A stretch of DNA of 60,000 nucleotides, taken from Lineus longissimus (lineage: Eukaryota; Nemertea; Pilidiophora; Heteronemertea; Lineidae). The notes under the pieces were generated by a model. It did not search any database. It was not told the origin of the DNA and was given only the letters and a program-made list of their open reading frames with translations. Shown one piece after another: positions 30,268 to 40,278 of this stretch (positions are counted from its first letter, which is position 1; each line of letters begins with the position of its first letter). The DNA is taken from positions 11,970,501-12,030,500 of the forward strand of contig NC_088315.1 in assembly GCF_910592395.1 (NCBI RefSeq), given 5' to 3'. The translations under genes and the position numbers were made by a program.

Positions 30268-30868
30268 ATCCCGTTTGGATAATAAAATTGATTGGTAAAT
30301 TGATAAGTAAAATCTTTTCTTTAATTTATTCGATGACAGCAAGACTTCTTTATTGGGACATTCTGCAGACCCATGAAGCTGGCTTTATCATAGACCCTAG
30401 ATTAGAAATTTCTGGTCAACGAACACTATAGGCATAAAATGAGGACGCTAGTTGTATTGTATTCCATTCATTCAGTACAGGACTACCCCATGTCAATGTT
30501 CATGTCTTTTATCCACTTACGTGGAAGGCATTGACATTGCCCACGAAAAGGGAGTCAATTATCAGCTGTGGCTGTTCTTTCTAATGTTCGCCTGCCACCA
30601 GTAAAATCGGCCTATTCATTTGGACTTAGTCATTTTACGATTCAGCCGCGCTCGGTTAAGTGGGAGAAGACAGTATATATTAAGCATAGTATATATACTG
30701 GTAATTAATCTCTATCTGGGGTGGCACAGAATGTATTGTTTAGAATGAGGCTTGTTTTACACTATATTTTGCAGATTAGGCCTGTGACAACATGAAAATA
30801 TGAGCAGATTTTGCAGTCGAATGTCTCATCTTGCAAAAAAAGAGGATTTGTAAGCACTCTCTTTGCAA

Positions 30869-31509
30869 TATTATACATTTCTTCCTGAATAATTCTTCCA
30901 GTGACCATTCTCTCTTGAAAGACAGTTGCTTACGCTACACAAAAATAAAAAAAAAATCGAGGATTAACCATGGAACTTTTGAGATATGTTGAATTTTGCA
31001 CAAATCAGCGAAAAACGCGCCAACTGGCACTGCTAAACAACTGCTAAATCAACACTGGCGTACTGTGAGGACCAAGAAATCAATGATCTTTTAGGAACTA
31101 TGGTTAGGGCTTGGCCACGCATGAATATAAAAAAAAGTCCCTAATGAGACCCAAAAATGACACGTGCGCTTTGGGGTATTCCTGATTCAAAGGACAAATA
31201 GACCCTTTTGCGCAGTTTTGACCCCGGATTTTTTTCGAAAATATAAATGTACATTATATTGCCTATCTCATGGTAGTTAGCTTATGTGCCAGAAAATGTT
31301 TCTCTCCAAGTATATGGGGCGCAAACTTGGCAGAGCTCGAGAAATGTTTGACCTGATTCTTGGGCACCGAGCAGGATTTTTAGGAGTTTCGAAGGTGGCA
31401 TCACCTGCAGAGGTTCTTCACGTGACGTCATGACTTGATGTTTTGACGCAATATCCCGGTCTTCGGTCCGTCTGTCGAATTTTGCATGCACCCGCTGAAA
31501 TTCTCACAT
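30869..31509. other. Unassigned DNA between elements
   Basis: No gene supported. AT-rich start, then ordinary composition. Confidence 0.35.
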
Positions 31510-32518
31510 AAGCCCCTTTTACACTACGCATTTTCAACCGCGCTCGGCCCGCGTCGAGCGCGTCTCGGCAAAAAAACACGTAGTGTATATGGGTTGAGAG
31601 GGTTCGGCACTGTGCTACTTTCCTGTGGGTTGAACCCCCCCCCCCCAAAGGGTGGTGAGCTCGACCCGTGTCGGACACGGCTCGGAATTAAAAATGCAGT
31701 GTGTAGACACGCTACCAGGCTCGACCTACTTCCATGGACCACTTTTTGCGAAGTGCGCATGCTCACTGATCGACCTTGAACCCTCGGTGTCATACCCGCG
31801 AACTACCATTGACTGCTGTCAGCGTTTTTCCATTCTTTATTGTGTTTTACCCTTTTGAAGCCGTTAAAATGGCAACTCCTGGTACAGCGTGGTCGGCAGA
31901 TGAGACCAAAATATTGATTGCCTTGTGGGGGGGGGGGGGGAGATGTTACCCAGGCCCAACTAGAAGGAACACGCCACAACAACAAATGGTACAAGGAGAT
32001 TGCGAAAGGACTGGAGGAAGCTGGTTTCCCTGACAGGGAGTGGAAGCAGTGTCAAGAAAAGATCAAGAAGCTGAAGAAGAAATATCGCGAAGTTTTAACG
32101 TTCGCTCTGGAAAAGGTAGAAAGGAATGGGAATATTTTGACAAAATGCACGAGATTCTAGGTACAAGGCCCATGTCCAGGCTTTCAATTTTTGCTACAAT
32201 CGGCAGAAAAGAAACCCAAGGCAAAAGGAAAAGCGAAGAAAGTGTCCGCAGCAGCCTCAGGCAGCGAATCTGCAGACAGCACTAGGCCTAGTAGTCGGGC
32301 TTCGACCTCCACAGCAACAGATGATGCAGATGCCAATAATGCCAATGAGAATTTCCAACCTCAAACAGAGGACGGAACGTCGATCCAGGTAAATTGGCGC
32401 GGTGACAGAGATGGATTCTTGTGCGTAGTGTAAATGGTACATCAGAGCCGGGCTCGGCCCGGGTCGAGCACGGCATGGTTTAACCGGGTTAAAAAACTGT
32501 GTAGTGTAAAAGAGGCTT
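31510..32518 (+). mobile_element. SANT/Myb-protein transposable element, copy 1 (complete)
   Basis: About 1.0 kb with imperfect inverted ends AAGCCCCTTTTACACTAC / GTAGTGTAAAAGAGGCTT. Its subterminal palindromic GC-rich stretches (GGCCCGCGTCGAGC at left, GGCCCGGGTCGAGC at right) resemble Harbinger-like non-autonomous elements that keep only the SANT/Myb protein. It carries one broken SANT-protein gene. A near-identical but right-truncated copy lies at 57168-58115. Confidence 0.75.
31869..32433 (+). pseudogene. SANT/MADF-like DNA-binding protein, frameshifted
   Basis: ATG at 31869 gives MATPGTAWSADETKILIALW, the start of a Myb/SANT-like domain. A G-run (31927-31940) then shifts the frame. The domain resumes in another frame (RHNNKWYKEIAKGLEEAG ... 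CQEKIKKLKKKYREV), then a further shift leads to SGKGRKEWEYFDKMHEILG, a typical follow-on of MSANTD-type proteins. The C-terminal low-complexity Ser/Ala/Lys part is in yet another frame (32191-32433). An extra T near 32191, absent from the second copy, breaks this copy further. Confidence 0.75.
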
Positions 32519-33367
32519 ATGGAGGGACATTTGCCCTCCCTTCCGCGCCAAGCCCCTCTAGCTACTGCCCAGTCTAAGGTTTATCAAGACAGTGTGTCAC
32601 TGATGTAGTACAAAGCAAGTGCACGCGAAAAGTTATATAGGTGAATGACCTAGTTTAAAATGTCAGAATTTTGAGCTAGTAACTAACCGCCTGATTCCGA
32701 GATTATCTAGCTTCAAATGGAGGACTACCTATGTCAACTGAACCCTTGTATGAACCATCCATCACATTGACATTTACCTCATACTGTTGTTAGTGTTTTC
32801 CAAGACATCCAAGGAGTGTATATGTTGAAATTTTAAAACTGGCATGGTGTCTCCGGCTTCAGTGTTTGAACAAAAGAAGTCAGACGAATGAGAGGAATCA
32901 AAACACAGATGCCAACATTTTTCGTTCAAACACCAAAGCCAAAGATTCAACATCAGTTTGAACATCTAAAAATACCTCTTTGGGTGTTTAGGCATATTCC
33001 ACTGAAATTGCAAAACTGCAGATCCTGATAATGCGCACATTTAGCGTGGTCATCTTTTAATCCAAATCTTAGGAAGCCAGTCCTATCAAACAATGGTTGA
33101 TGGTGGCTGATTTAAATGGCCTAATTGCCCCCCCCCCCCCCCCCCCCCCCCCCTACAAACCAGTCATCGTCAGGAATCGTCAACACCAGTCGTCGCTCAG
33201 CAGGGGCAGATAATAGCAGCTCAAAAAGATCTCGGACATTGTTTGAGGTCCTCAAACGAAACTCGGAAAACCACCATGTGGTAGGTGAAAGTAGGTGATG
33301 CCTACTAAGAAATACATTACAGTGGACAAGTTATGATCGAGAGCTAATATCGCAGGATTTTTCTTGT

Positions 33368-34345
33368 TCAGTCTGCTCTTGTATATTTAACCACATACAT
33401 TGTGTTTGAGTTTAAATGCTTTGAACGAATAAAGTGCAATATTTGGCCTTTCTTATTGATTTCAACACGGGTACCAGCATATTTTTCAAGACATATGTGT
33501 GTGCAGATTTTTCTTATGTAGGCCTTTTGTAGAGGCTTGTTTTTGTTACACTCAATGACAAACCCAAAGCCTAACATCACCCCACTCTGATATTAGAGGA
33601 CAAATTTAACTCCATAGTTTGGATTTGATATGATGACAAAAGATTTTGCCCCGCCTGAGTTGCCTTGGATTAAGTGTGTCTTAAGTAAGCTATACCCGGA
33701 TGATTGTCCTTGCTTGTAATGATATACGGTCACAGTCGAATAGTTGGAAGTGACTATTTGGCAAGCCCGGCTTACCAAACAGCGCCTTTTTTCTGCCCTA
33801 GATGGAGAGCCGAACTCATGCATATTCAACCATCCAGGTGCTCATTATCATTCGTGGCAGCACGGTCAGCAACACTGGAGTTACAGTGAAACGCCTTTTA
33901 ACATGCTTTTCAGTTAAATCACGTTTATGACTTTTTTTGTAAATGCATACAGTCATGTACATGTACATGCTTCTTCATGGATATTATTGACCAAAACCCG
34001 AGTTTAGTAACAGAAATTGAATCGAGAGCGGGAAGTCGGCCATTGTTAAATATGCGCATATAAATTCGAATATGACGTCACTGCTCTCTGATTGGCCAAC
34101 ATGTTGTAACCTCTCCGGCTCGCCAAAGAGGGTAGTATTTTTGCCCTGTTTGGCAAGCCCGGCTTGCCGAACAGAGTTGATTTTTAGTGCTGTTTGGCAA
34201 GCGGCTCTCCAAGCAGGGCAAAAAAAGATGCCTGTTCGGCGAGCCGCTTGCCAAATAGACCCGGCCCAAATAGTTTTGACGCTGATATATAAAACCAACT
34301 ACGAATAAGCTGTGGTCGAACCAGGTTGGCTTTACTTTGTCAACA
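33368..34345 (-). pseudogene. Truncated, interrupted copy of gene A
   Basis: Matches gene A from HVDKVKPTWFDHSLF to its last residues (YTRAD then stop at 33368). It lacks the N-terminal half, is split by an inserted element between 33746 and 34267, and has a small deletion near 33595 (TCCTCTAATATC versus gene A's longer A-run) that breaks the frame. It cannot make the full protein. Confidence 0.88.
33738..34275. mobile_element. 522-bp MITE with 8-bp target duplication inside the gene A pseudogene
   Basis: The insert spans 33746-34267, flanked by GAATAGTT (33738-33745) and AAATAGTT (34268-34275), an 8-bp duplication with one mismatch. The empty site is present in gene A at 46229-46236. Ends read GGAAGTGACTATTTGGCAAG and GGGCCGGGTCTATTTGGCAAG. 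The palindromic motif TTTGGCAAGCCCGGCTTGCC recurs inside (33757, 34148, 34192, 34233). An 8-bp duplication suggests hAT ancestry. Confidence 0.75.
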
Positions 34346-34413
34346 TGACAAACACCTACAAATGACCAATGCGACACCCGACTCTCGATTTCTGAAGGTC
34401 GATCAAAAGTTGA

Positions 34414-34935
34414 TCAATATAAGTATACAATGAATAGTATTGGGGATAGCACTCCCCCCTGTTTTACTCCGTTCGTTGCTGTAAAAACATTCGATACATA
34501 GTCAACCCACTTAACGCATATTCTCTGGTTGGTATATTGGTACGCCAGAAATCTTGCCATCAGAGGACAGAGCCACTTCTTTAAGAGCTGTCGGAAAAGC
34601 TTAATGAAATGTACGCAATCAAATGCTTTACTGGCGTCCAGAGTTACACAGTAGACTGGATACCTTCTCTCGTTGTAATATCCGATCACTTCGTGAACTA
34701 CCGCTGCGCAATTCGCAGTAGATAAGTTTTTCTTAAAGTCGAAGTGAGCATCATGTGACGAAAGCACTTCCGAATGTTTCTTTAGAATAATATTGTCCAA
34801 AACTTTGCCAAACACACTGCTCAAGGATATCCCCCTGTAGTTATCAGAAGAGTTCAGTGACTTTTTACTATCTTTTGGTATAGGAATAACTCGGGTTCTC
34901 TCGAATTCATTTGGGCAATAACCGTGTGCTACCAT
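34414..34935 (-). pseudogene. LINE reverse transcriptase fragment, 3'-truncated
   Basis: Continues the LINE endonuclease ORF after stop/frameshift lesions at 34935-35015. RT blocks are clear: VIPIPKDSKK, NYRGISLSSVFGKVLDNII, LDASKAFDCV (first catalytic Asp) and NGVKQGGVLSPILF. The sequence ends before the YADD motif, so the RT is incomplete. Truncation of the 3' part is unusual because LINEs normally lose 5' ends. Confidence 0.88.
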
Positions 34936-35014
34936 GGAATTAAGTAAGAGTCATATGTAAACCTCGAGACTCCCCCCACTATTAATATAATGATCAGTGA
35001 AAAGGTCGGGTATA

Positions 35015-36574
35015 CTATCTTGTTTTCCACGGTTCAGGTGTTTTAACCCTTCCTTTGACGTCCTCCTGGCTTATTCTGTGGTTACTGTAGCATTTACCTT
35101 TACAACATGACTCTGCAATTTCTCTCCCAATTTCAAGCTCTAATTCTTCCATCTCAGTCCTTTCAAACGACACACTGTTATAAAGTCTCTTAAACTTATC
35201 AGCGAACAACTTCCGTATTTCTTCAGTACCTACTTTATTGTCCATTGTGTTAGGTACTGAGTTTGAACTACCCTTGATATTTTTTACTTCCGCCCACACG
35301 TTTTTCTTACTTGCTAAATTGTTAGCTGAGATTCGATCTTGGTCCCTTTTTACCTTTTTCACTTCAAGGTGGTATAACGCCCGTGTCCGGCGTCTAATAT
35401 CAGCCACCGCCCCGTTCCTAGGCCTACCGTTTTCTTTCCATAGGTTATGCCAAAAGATTGCTCTCTGTTTATGCTCATTTACCCTGTTATTCCACCCCGC
35501 CCTGCCCTTAGGCTGGCCATTGTTACATATAGGAATAGCTTCTCGACTAGCCATCAGACAGGCGTTAACGATAGAATCATGGAAAAATTCTATTTCTTCT
35601 TTATGCCCATTACATTGAAGGTCCCTGCAAGCTAAAGCACCAACCGGAATGTCAATTTGACGGATAAAGTTATCTAATTGTGCTTGATATCTATCAATAT
35701 CCTCAACTTTTGCTTTATCCCATCTCATTTTTTCCTTATTGCCATCAATCAGTTCCTCCGCCATATTTGGCGTTGGTAAATCGACCGACATAAACAGGCA
35801 AGAGTGGTCTGACGGGTTGTATGCCTTATGCTCTACGTCGTACTCTGTTATCAACTCATACACATTATCCGACACTAAAAAGTGGTCAATAAGTGATCTG
35901 TCCCCTGTTGTCCTACTTTCATATGTAAAGTCAGCCTTGCTTGACCTATGCGTCTGTGCAAGTTTAAGATTTTCATCTGCCAGAAATTGTCTAAGCATAA
36001 CTGTGTGCGGAGGGTTAAGTCTACTCATATCTGTATTCAGGTCCCCTCCAATCAAAATGAACCTCGCATTACTTGACTCCTTTATAGCCGATATTTCCTG
36101 CAACACCTCGCTGTATTCCCAAGCATTTTCGGGACCCCCTCCATCCTTTGGCATGTAAACATTTATAATTAATAATTCAGCGTCAAGACTGCTATACAAC
36201 AACTTAATGGCACACACTCGTTTAGATACCCATGGTATTGGCGTGACCTTCGCTTCAATCCCAGAATGCCAAGCTATGGCCGTTCCCCCGTACGGTCTCC
36301 CTTGTAATAGCACTGTACTATCCATCCCTGATTGTCCATGCACCATATAATCTTTACCAACCATGGTATTCAATTTACTGAGTTGTTTCTCAAATAACCA
36401 ATGCTCTTGTATTAAGAACAAATCACAGTTCACACTAGCTATTGTTTCACTTATATACTCGGGGCGTCCCGCCCCAAGCCCGTTACTATTGAACGCTGCC
36501 ATCCTTAGCGACATAATGAAGACGAAGATTCCAAACAGAAGTGTACAAGTTCTTTTTGAGGTCTTACTTAACAT
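35015..36574 (-). CDS. Non-LTR retrotransposon ORF2: APE endonuclease and RT N-terminal region
   Basis: Frame of 519 codons; the better start is the inner ATG of MAAFNSNGLG (about 36508). Endonuclease motifs: FNSNGLG, FLIQEHWL (catalytic Glu), IINVYMPKDGG, LIGGDLNTDMS (Asp/Asn), DRSLIDHFLVSD and NPSDHSCLFMSV (terminal SDH). A ~200-residue linker leads toward the RT. The layout is that of CR1/L2/Jockey-group or RTE-like LINEs; the clade is not fixed. With the truncated RT downstream this copy is dead. Confidence 0.9.
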   Translation of the reverse strand: MLSKTSKRTCTLLFGIFVFIMSLRMAAFNSNGLGAGRPEYISETIASVNCDLFLIQEHWLFEKQLSKLNTMVGKDYMVHGQSGMDSTVLLQGRPYGGTAIAWHSGIEAKVTPIPWVSKRVCAIKLLYSSLDAELLIINVYMPKDGGGPENAWEYSEVLQEISAIKESSNARFILIGGDLNTDMSRLNPPHTVMLRQFLADENLKLAQTHRSSKADFTYESRTTGDRSLIDHFLVSDNVYELITEYDVEHKAYNPSDHSCLFMSVDLPTPNMAEELIDGNKEKMRWDKAKVEDIDRYQAQLDNFIRQIDIPVGALACRDLQCNGHKEEIEFFHDSIVNACLMASREAIPICNNGQPKGRAGWNNRVNEHKQRAIFWHNLWKENGRPRNGAVADIRRRTRALYHLEVKKVKRDQDRISANNLASKKNVWAEVKNIKGSSNSVPNTMDNKVGTEEIRKLFADKFKRLYNSVSFERTEMEELELEIGREIAESCCKGKCYSNHRISQEDVKGRVKTPEPWKTR

Positions 36575-37684
36575 GCACGTCCATTTTGTTTGACCCCACA
36601 GCTCGTCTGGGGGTGATATATTTCCTCACTCTCACGCCTTCCGGCCACATATGTCTTTGTGTCGTCCGCTTTTCAATTCGGCTCCCCATATTTACATACT
36701 GAGCTAGATCAGGCTTTTTTTACTCCTTCATCATATACAAAATTTGAAATATCGAGAGGCAGGGTATATTGAAACTGGTGCCAGGGTGCATATAGGCCTA
36801 TATTGATGAACTGATTAATGTTTCAGTAACTTTCCATTCACGTAATCAGTAATCAACTTTTCCTACAACATATAAGTTTGAAATGTCCCAGGAAAAAATG
36901 TCCAGGAACAAAGGGTTTCCAAATCCCCAAGATCACAATTGCGCCGGACACGTTTTCTGGGGGGTCTTTTCTGCTTCTACACCGGGGAGACAGAACACCT
37001 TTGAGTGCGACGAGCCACGACAACAACGCCAACAATTCAACCACGCCGGAATGCCAAATGTTTTTCTCCCATCAGGATGAATTTTTCAATTCCTCCAAAT
37101 AAAGTCCCCTGATAACTGCCTTATCAGCCGAAACCAGTTGATCGAAACAGCTTTTTTAGGCGAGAGTTCACAAGCGTTCCCAACTACCTACACAAATATC
37201 GTTTCATGTCCCAAAAGGCAAATTTATATATAAGTAATTTAATTAGCTGATGGTCCCGCGTTTGGCCTCGTTTCTGGCGACCAGGCTGCGTGCACGTGAT
37301 CATTTACGTGAAGAATACATGGATCACTTCAAAGGAAATTGACTAATTGCATTTTCTAGTGTCTGGTGTGATAAGTAATGTTGTATTTCATAATGGTTTC
37401 GCCTCCAACATCAATTTCTTAATACCCTCTCTTCTTTCTAAAGAAATAAGATGCGGAGAGGTTTTGACAAGTACATGTATTGTTGAAATACAGGTAATTC
37501 AAATGTCAGGCTGAAGGGGGCTTAAGTGGAAAAATGACGAGATATTGGAGTAGGTTATTAGTGTCCCTGTAAATATTGAAATATTGCCTTGATATTAACT
37601 GTAACGTTCCGTGCTTTTATAATAATAATCAGTAAAACAAAAGTGGAATAGTTTGATATTTGTTATGTTTGTCTCTATGAACAT
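36575..37684. other. LINE 5' flank and dispersed repeat
   Basis: No gene. From ~36878 the phrase TTTGAAATGTCCCAGGAAAA...GGACACGTTTTCTGGGGGG is related in reverse complement to 51320-51475 (…CCCCCGGAAAAAGTGTCTGG...GGACATTTGAAA), marking a dispersed repeat. Confidence 0.5.
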
Positions 37685-38800
37685 GAAAAACCAATGCTAG
37701 CTGATCAGGTCTCAATGGACGATTTAGCATCTATTGGATTCTTTGGGAGAAGACCATTTATTTCTCAATCTCGCCTAAAGTGATGAACAAGAAAAGCCAA
37801 TGCTAGCAGCTCAATGCCTCAATGGACGATTTAGCATCCATTGGATGCTTTGGGAGAAGACAGTTTATTTCTCAATCAGTCGTGAGGACGATTTAGCGAC
37901 CATTGGACAGTCCTCACCTAAAGTGATGAAGAAGAAAAGCCAATGCTAGCAGCTCAAGGCCTCAGTGGACGATTAAGCGTCCATTGGACAGTCCTCACCT
38001 AAGGTGATGAACAAAAAGAGCCAATGCAAGCAGCTCAAGGCCTCAGTGGACGATTTAGCGTCCATTGGATTCTTTGGGAGAAGACAGTTTATTTCTCAAT
38101 CAGTCGTGAGGACGATTTAGCGACCATTGGACAGCCATCGCCTAAAGTGATGAACAAGAAAAGCCAATGTTAGCAGCTCAAGGTCTCAATGGACGATTTA
38201 GCGACCATTGGACAGCCATCGCCTAAAGTGATGAACAAGAAAAGCCAATGTTAGCAGCTCAAGGTCTCAATGGACGATTTAGCGACCATTGGACAGCCAT
38301 CGCCTAAAGTGATGAACAAGAAAAGCCAATGTTAGCAGCTCAAGGCTTCAGTGGACGATTTAGCATCCATTGGATTCTTTGGGAGAAGACAGTTTATTTC
38401 TCAATCAGTCGTGAGGACGATTTAGCGACCATTGGACAGTCCTCACCTAAGGTGATGAACAAGAAAAGCCAATGCTAGCAGCTCAAGGCCTCAGTGGACG
38501 ATTTAGCATCCATTGGATTCTTTGGGAGAAGACAGTTTATTTCTCAATCAGTCGTACGGACGATTTAGCGTCCATTGGATAGTCCTCACCTAAGGTGATG
38601 AACAAGAAAAGCCATTGCTGGCAGCTCAAGGCCTCAATGGACGATTTAGCATCCATTGGATTCTTTGGGAGAAGACAGTTTATTTTTCAATCAGTCGTGA
38701 GGACGATTTAGCGTCCATTGGACAGTCCTCGCCGAAAGTGATGAACAAGAAAATCCAATGCTAGCCGCTCAAGGTCTCAATGGACGATTTAGCGAAGGGT
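37685..38800 (+). repeat. Minisatellite with two interleaved unit lengths (about 81 and 144 bp)
   Basis: Basic unit ~81 bp: GCCAATGTTAGCAGCTCAAG, then a hairpin CAATGGACG-ATTTAG-CGTCCATTG, then CCTAAAGTGATGAACAAGAA. Some units contain an extra ~63 bp (TTCTTTGGGAGAAGACAGTT..., then GTGAGGACGATTTAGCGACC) that repeats the hairpin core. About ten units are visible. The array decays at 38800 into GGTCAACTTGG. No coding potential. Confidence 0.9.
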
Positions 38801-38967
38801 CAACTTGGGCGTGGGATTTACGCAGCTAGGGGGATAATACCCCTGTTTGACAACATAGGCCGCCACTTCCAGCATCACACTTATGCTGATCGTTGTTAAT
38901 TTTTTTCGCCAGTGTTGCGGGGCAGTTTTGAACTTGGCTTGCGGATTTCAGGCGTAGGCCTAAGGGT

Positions 38968-40278
38968 ATCAGGACACTTCCCCCCTGGACATTTGCCCCC
39001 CGGACTTCTGCCCCCGGACTTCTGCCCCCCTAGGACATCTGCCCCCCGGATTTTTGCCCCCCGGACATTAGCCCCCCTAGGACTTCTGCCTCCCTAGGAC
39101 ATCTGCCCCCCGGATTTTTGCCCCCCGGACATTAGCCCCCCTATGACTTCTGCCCCCTAGGACATCTGCCCCCCGGACATTTGCCCCCCGGACATTAGCC
39201 CCCATAGGATTTCTGAATACATCTTTTCTATTTATAGTAACGATAATTCTATATATAGTAACGTCGCGGATGTGAAGGGATAGGCTTGCGTAGCTAAGCC
39301 CGAATAAAAAGAAAGTTAGTTGGCGTCCCCCTTCCTACCCGACAAAGTGCTCGAGAGCCCAAAAAAATGTATAGTGCATTTTACACTAGAATGTACACCT
39401 ACCCGGATTTTATCATGATTCAGATTTTTTTTAATTTGCTCAGCAGCTATATTTTCAGCCTTAAAATGAATTAAAAAAACCAAAAACACCTCCCCCTACC
39501 CACCTCCTCCCAGAAGCAAGGACGCTAACCAGCTTTTTTTTAAAGTGGCCTAATGATACTCCTTTCCTGAGAAATGCCTCTGTCATACAATGTTTCTGTA
39601 AATCTATTTTTAGTACATGTACATGTATATCTGATGTTTTGAAACGTGTTTGTTGTTTGATTAAAATAGAAAACTTCACATGACACCTCCGTCTCCTTCC
39701 ACCATCACAACCAATCAAGAAATGAAGTTATAGTACAGGTCAAAGAAGGTAATCATTATTTAAATTATTTTGTGCTGAAAATTACTGAAGGGTGCCCTAC
39801 CTGCTACCTTCAGTAATTCTGCTACCTTCAGTAATTTTCATTTAAAAGAAATACAGCAATCCTTACCATTCTTACATTTGACCTATGGATTGCCCTGGAG
39901 TAATGCACATAAGTATGCTCTTAAATCTATTAATACAGGCCAAAGCTGATCATCCTGCTACTCTTGGACTGACCGACTCATCCAAGTTCTCTTTGACTGT
40001 CCCCGGTGGTAAATGTCCGGGGGCAGACGTCCTAGGGGGGCAGAAGTCCTAGGGGGCTAATGTCCGGGGGGAAAATGTCCGGGGGGCAGATGTCCTAGGG
40101 GGGCAGAAGTCCTAGGGGGGCTAATGTCCGGGGGGCAAATATCCGGGGGGCAGATGTCCTAGGGGGCAGAAGTCCTAGGGGGGGCAGAAGTCCTAGGGGG
40201 GCTAATGTCCGGGAGGCAAAAATCCGGGGGGAAAGATCCGGGGGGCAGATGTCCGGGGGGCAAATGCCCTAGAATCAG
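38968..40278. mobile_element. Fold-back element with GC-rich tandem-repeat arms
   Basis: The left arm (~38975-39212) consists of ~17-20-bp units such as GGACATTTGCCCCCC and TAGGACTTCTGCCCCCC. The right arm (~40003-40270) is the same in reverse complement. The 790-bp centre is unrelated AT-rich DNA. ATCAGG occurs at both outer edges (38968-38973 and 40273-40278) as a possible target duplication. Arms made of tandem repeats are the hallmark of fold-back transposons. The G-runs could form quadruplexes. Confidence 0.7.

Larger units (their letters stand above)
27656..30868 (+). mobile_element. Pogo/Tigger-like element with long imperfect inverted repeats
   Basis: Left 27656-27752 matches right 30775-30868 in reverse complement (GCAAAGAGAGTGCTTACAAA...). 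Left 27899-27963 matches 30620-30680 (CTGTCTTCTCCCACTTAACC...). Together they give arms of ~250-300 bp with a diverged middle. They enclose a spliced transposase-like gene on the plus strand. Typical pogo elements have much shorter inverted ends, so these arms are unusual. No target duplication could be fixed. Confidence 0.65.
32519..34375 (-). repeat. Inverted duplicate of the gene A 3' block (46150-47400)
   Basis: Reverse complement of the 3' half of gene A and its downstream flank, aligned from the GCGCGAG...AGGGATGGC region (47375) back to GTTGACAAAGTAAAGCC (46161). It carries the same TTCAAACACTGAAGC-like and GACTGGTGTTG...GACGA phrases. It differs by indels, a long C-run (33127-33153) and a 522-bp inserted element. 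Confidence 0.8.

Noticed and set aside
37685-38800. Regular repeats resembling a CRISPR array
   Set aside because: The whole 81-bp unit repeats with no unique spacers, and the context is eukaryotic; it is a minisatellite.
38912-39097. Pro/Arg-rich ORF over the C-rich repeats
   Set aside because: The translation only reflects the GC-rich tandem unit; other frames are equally open.
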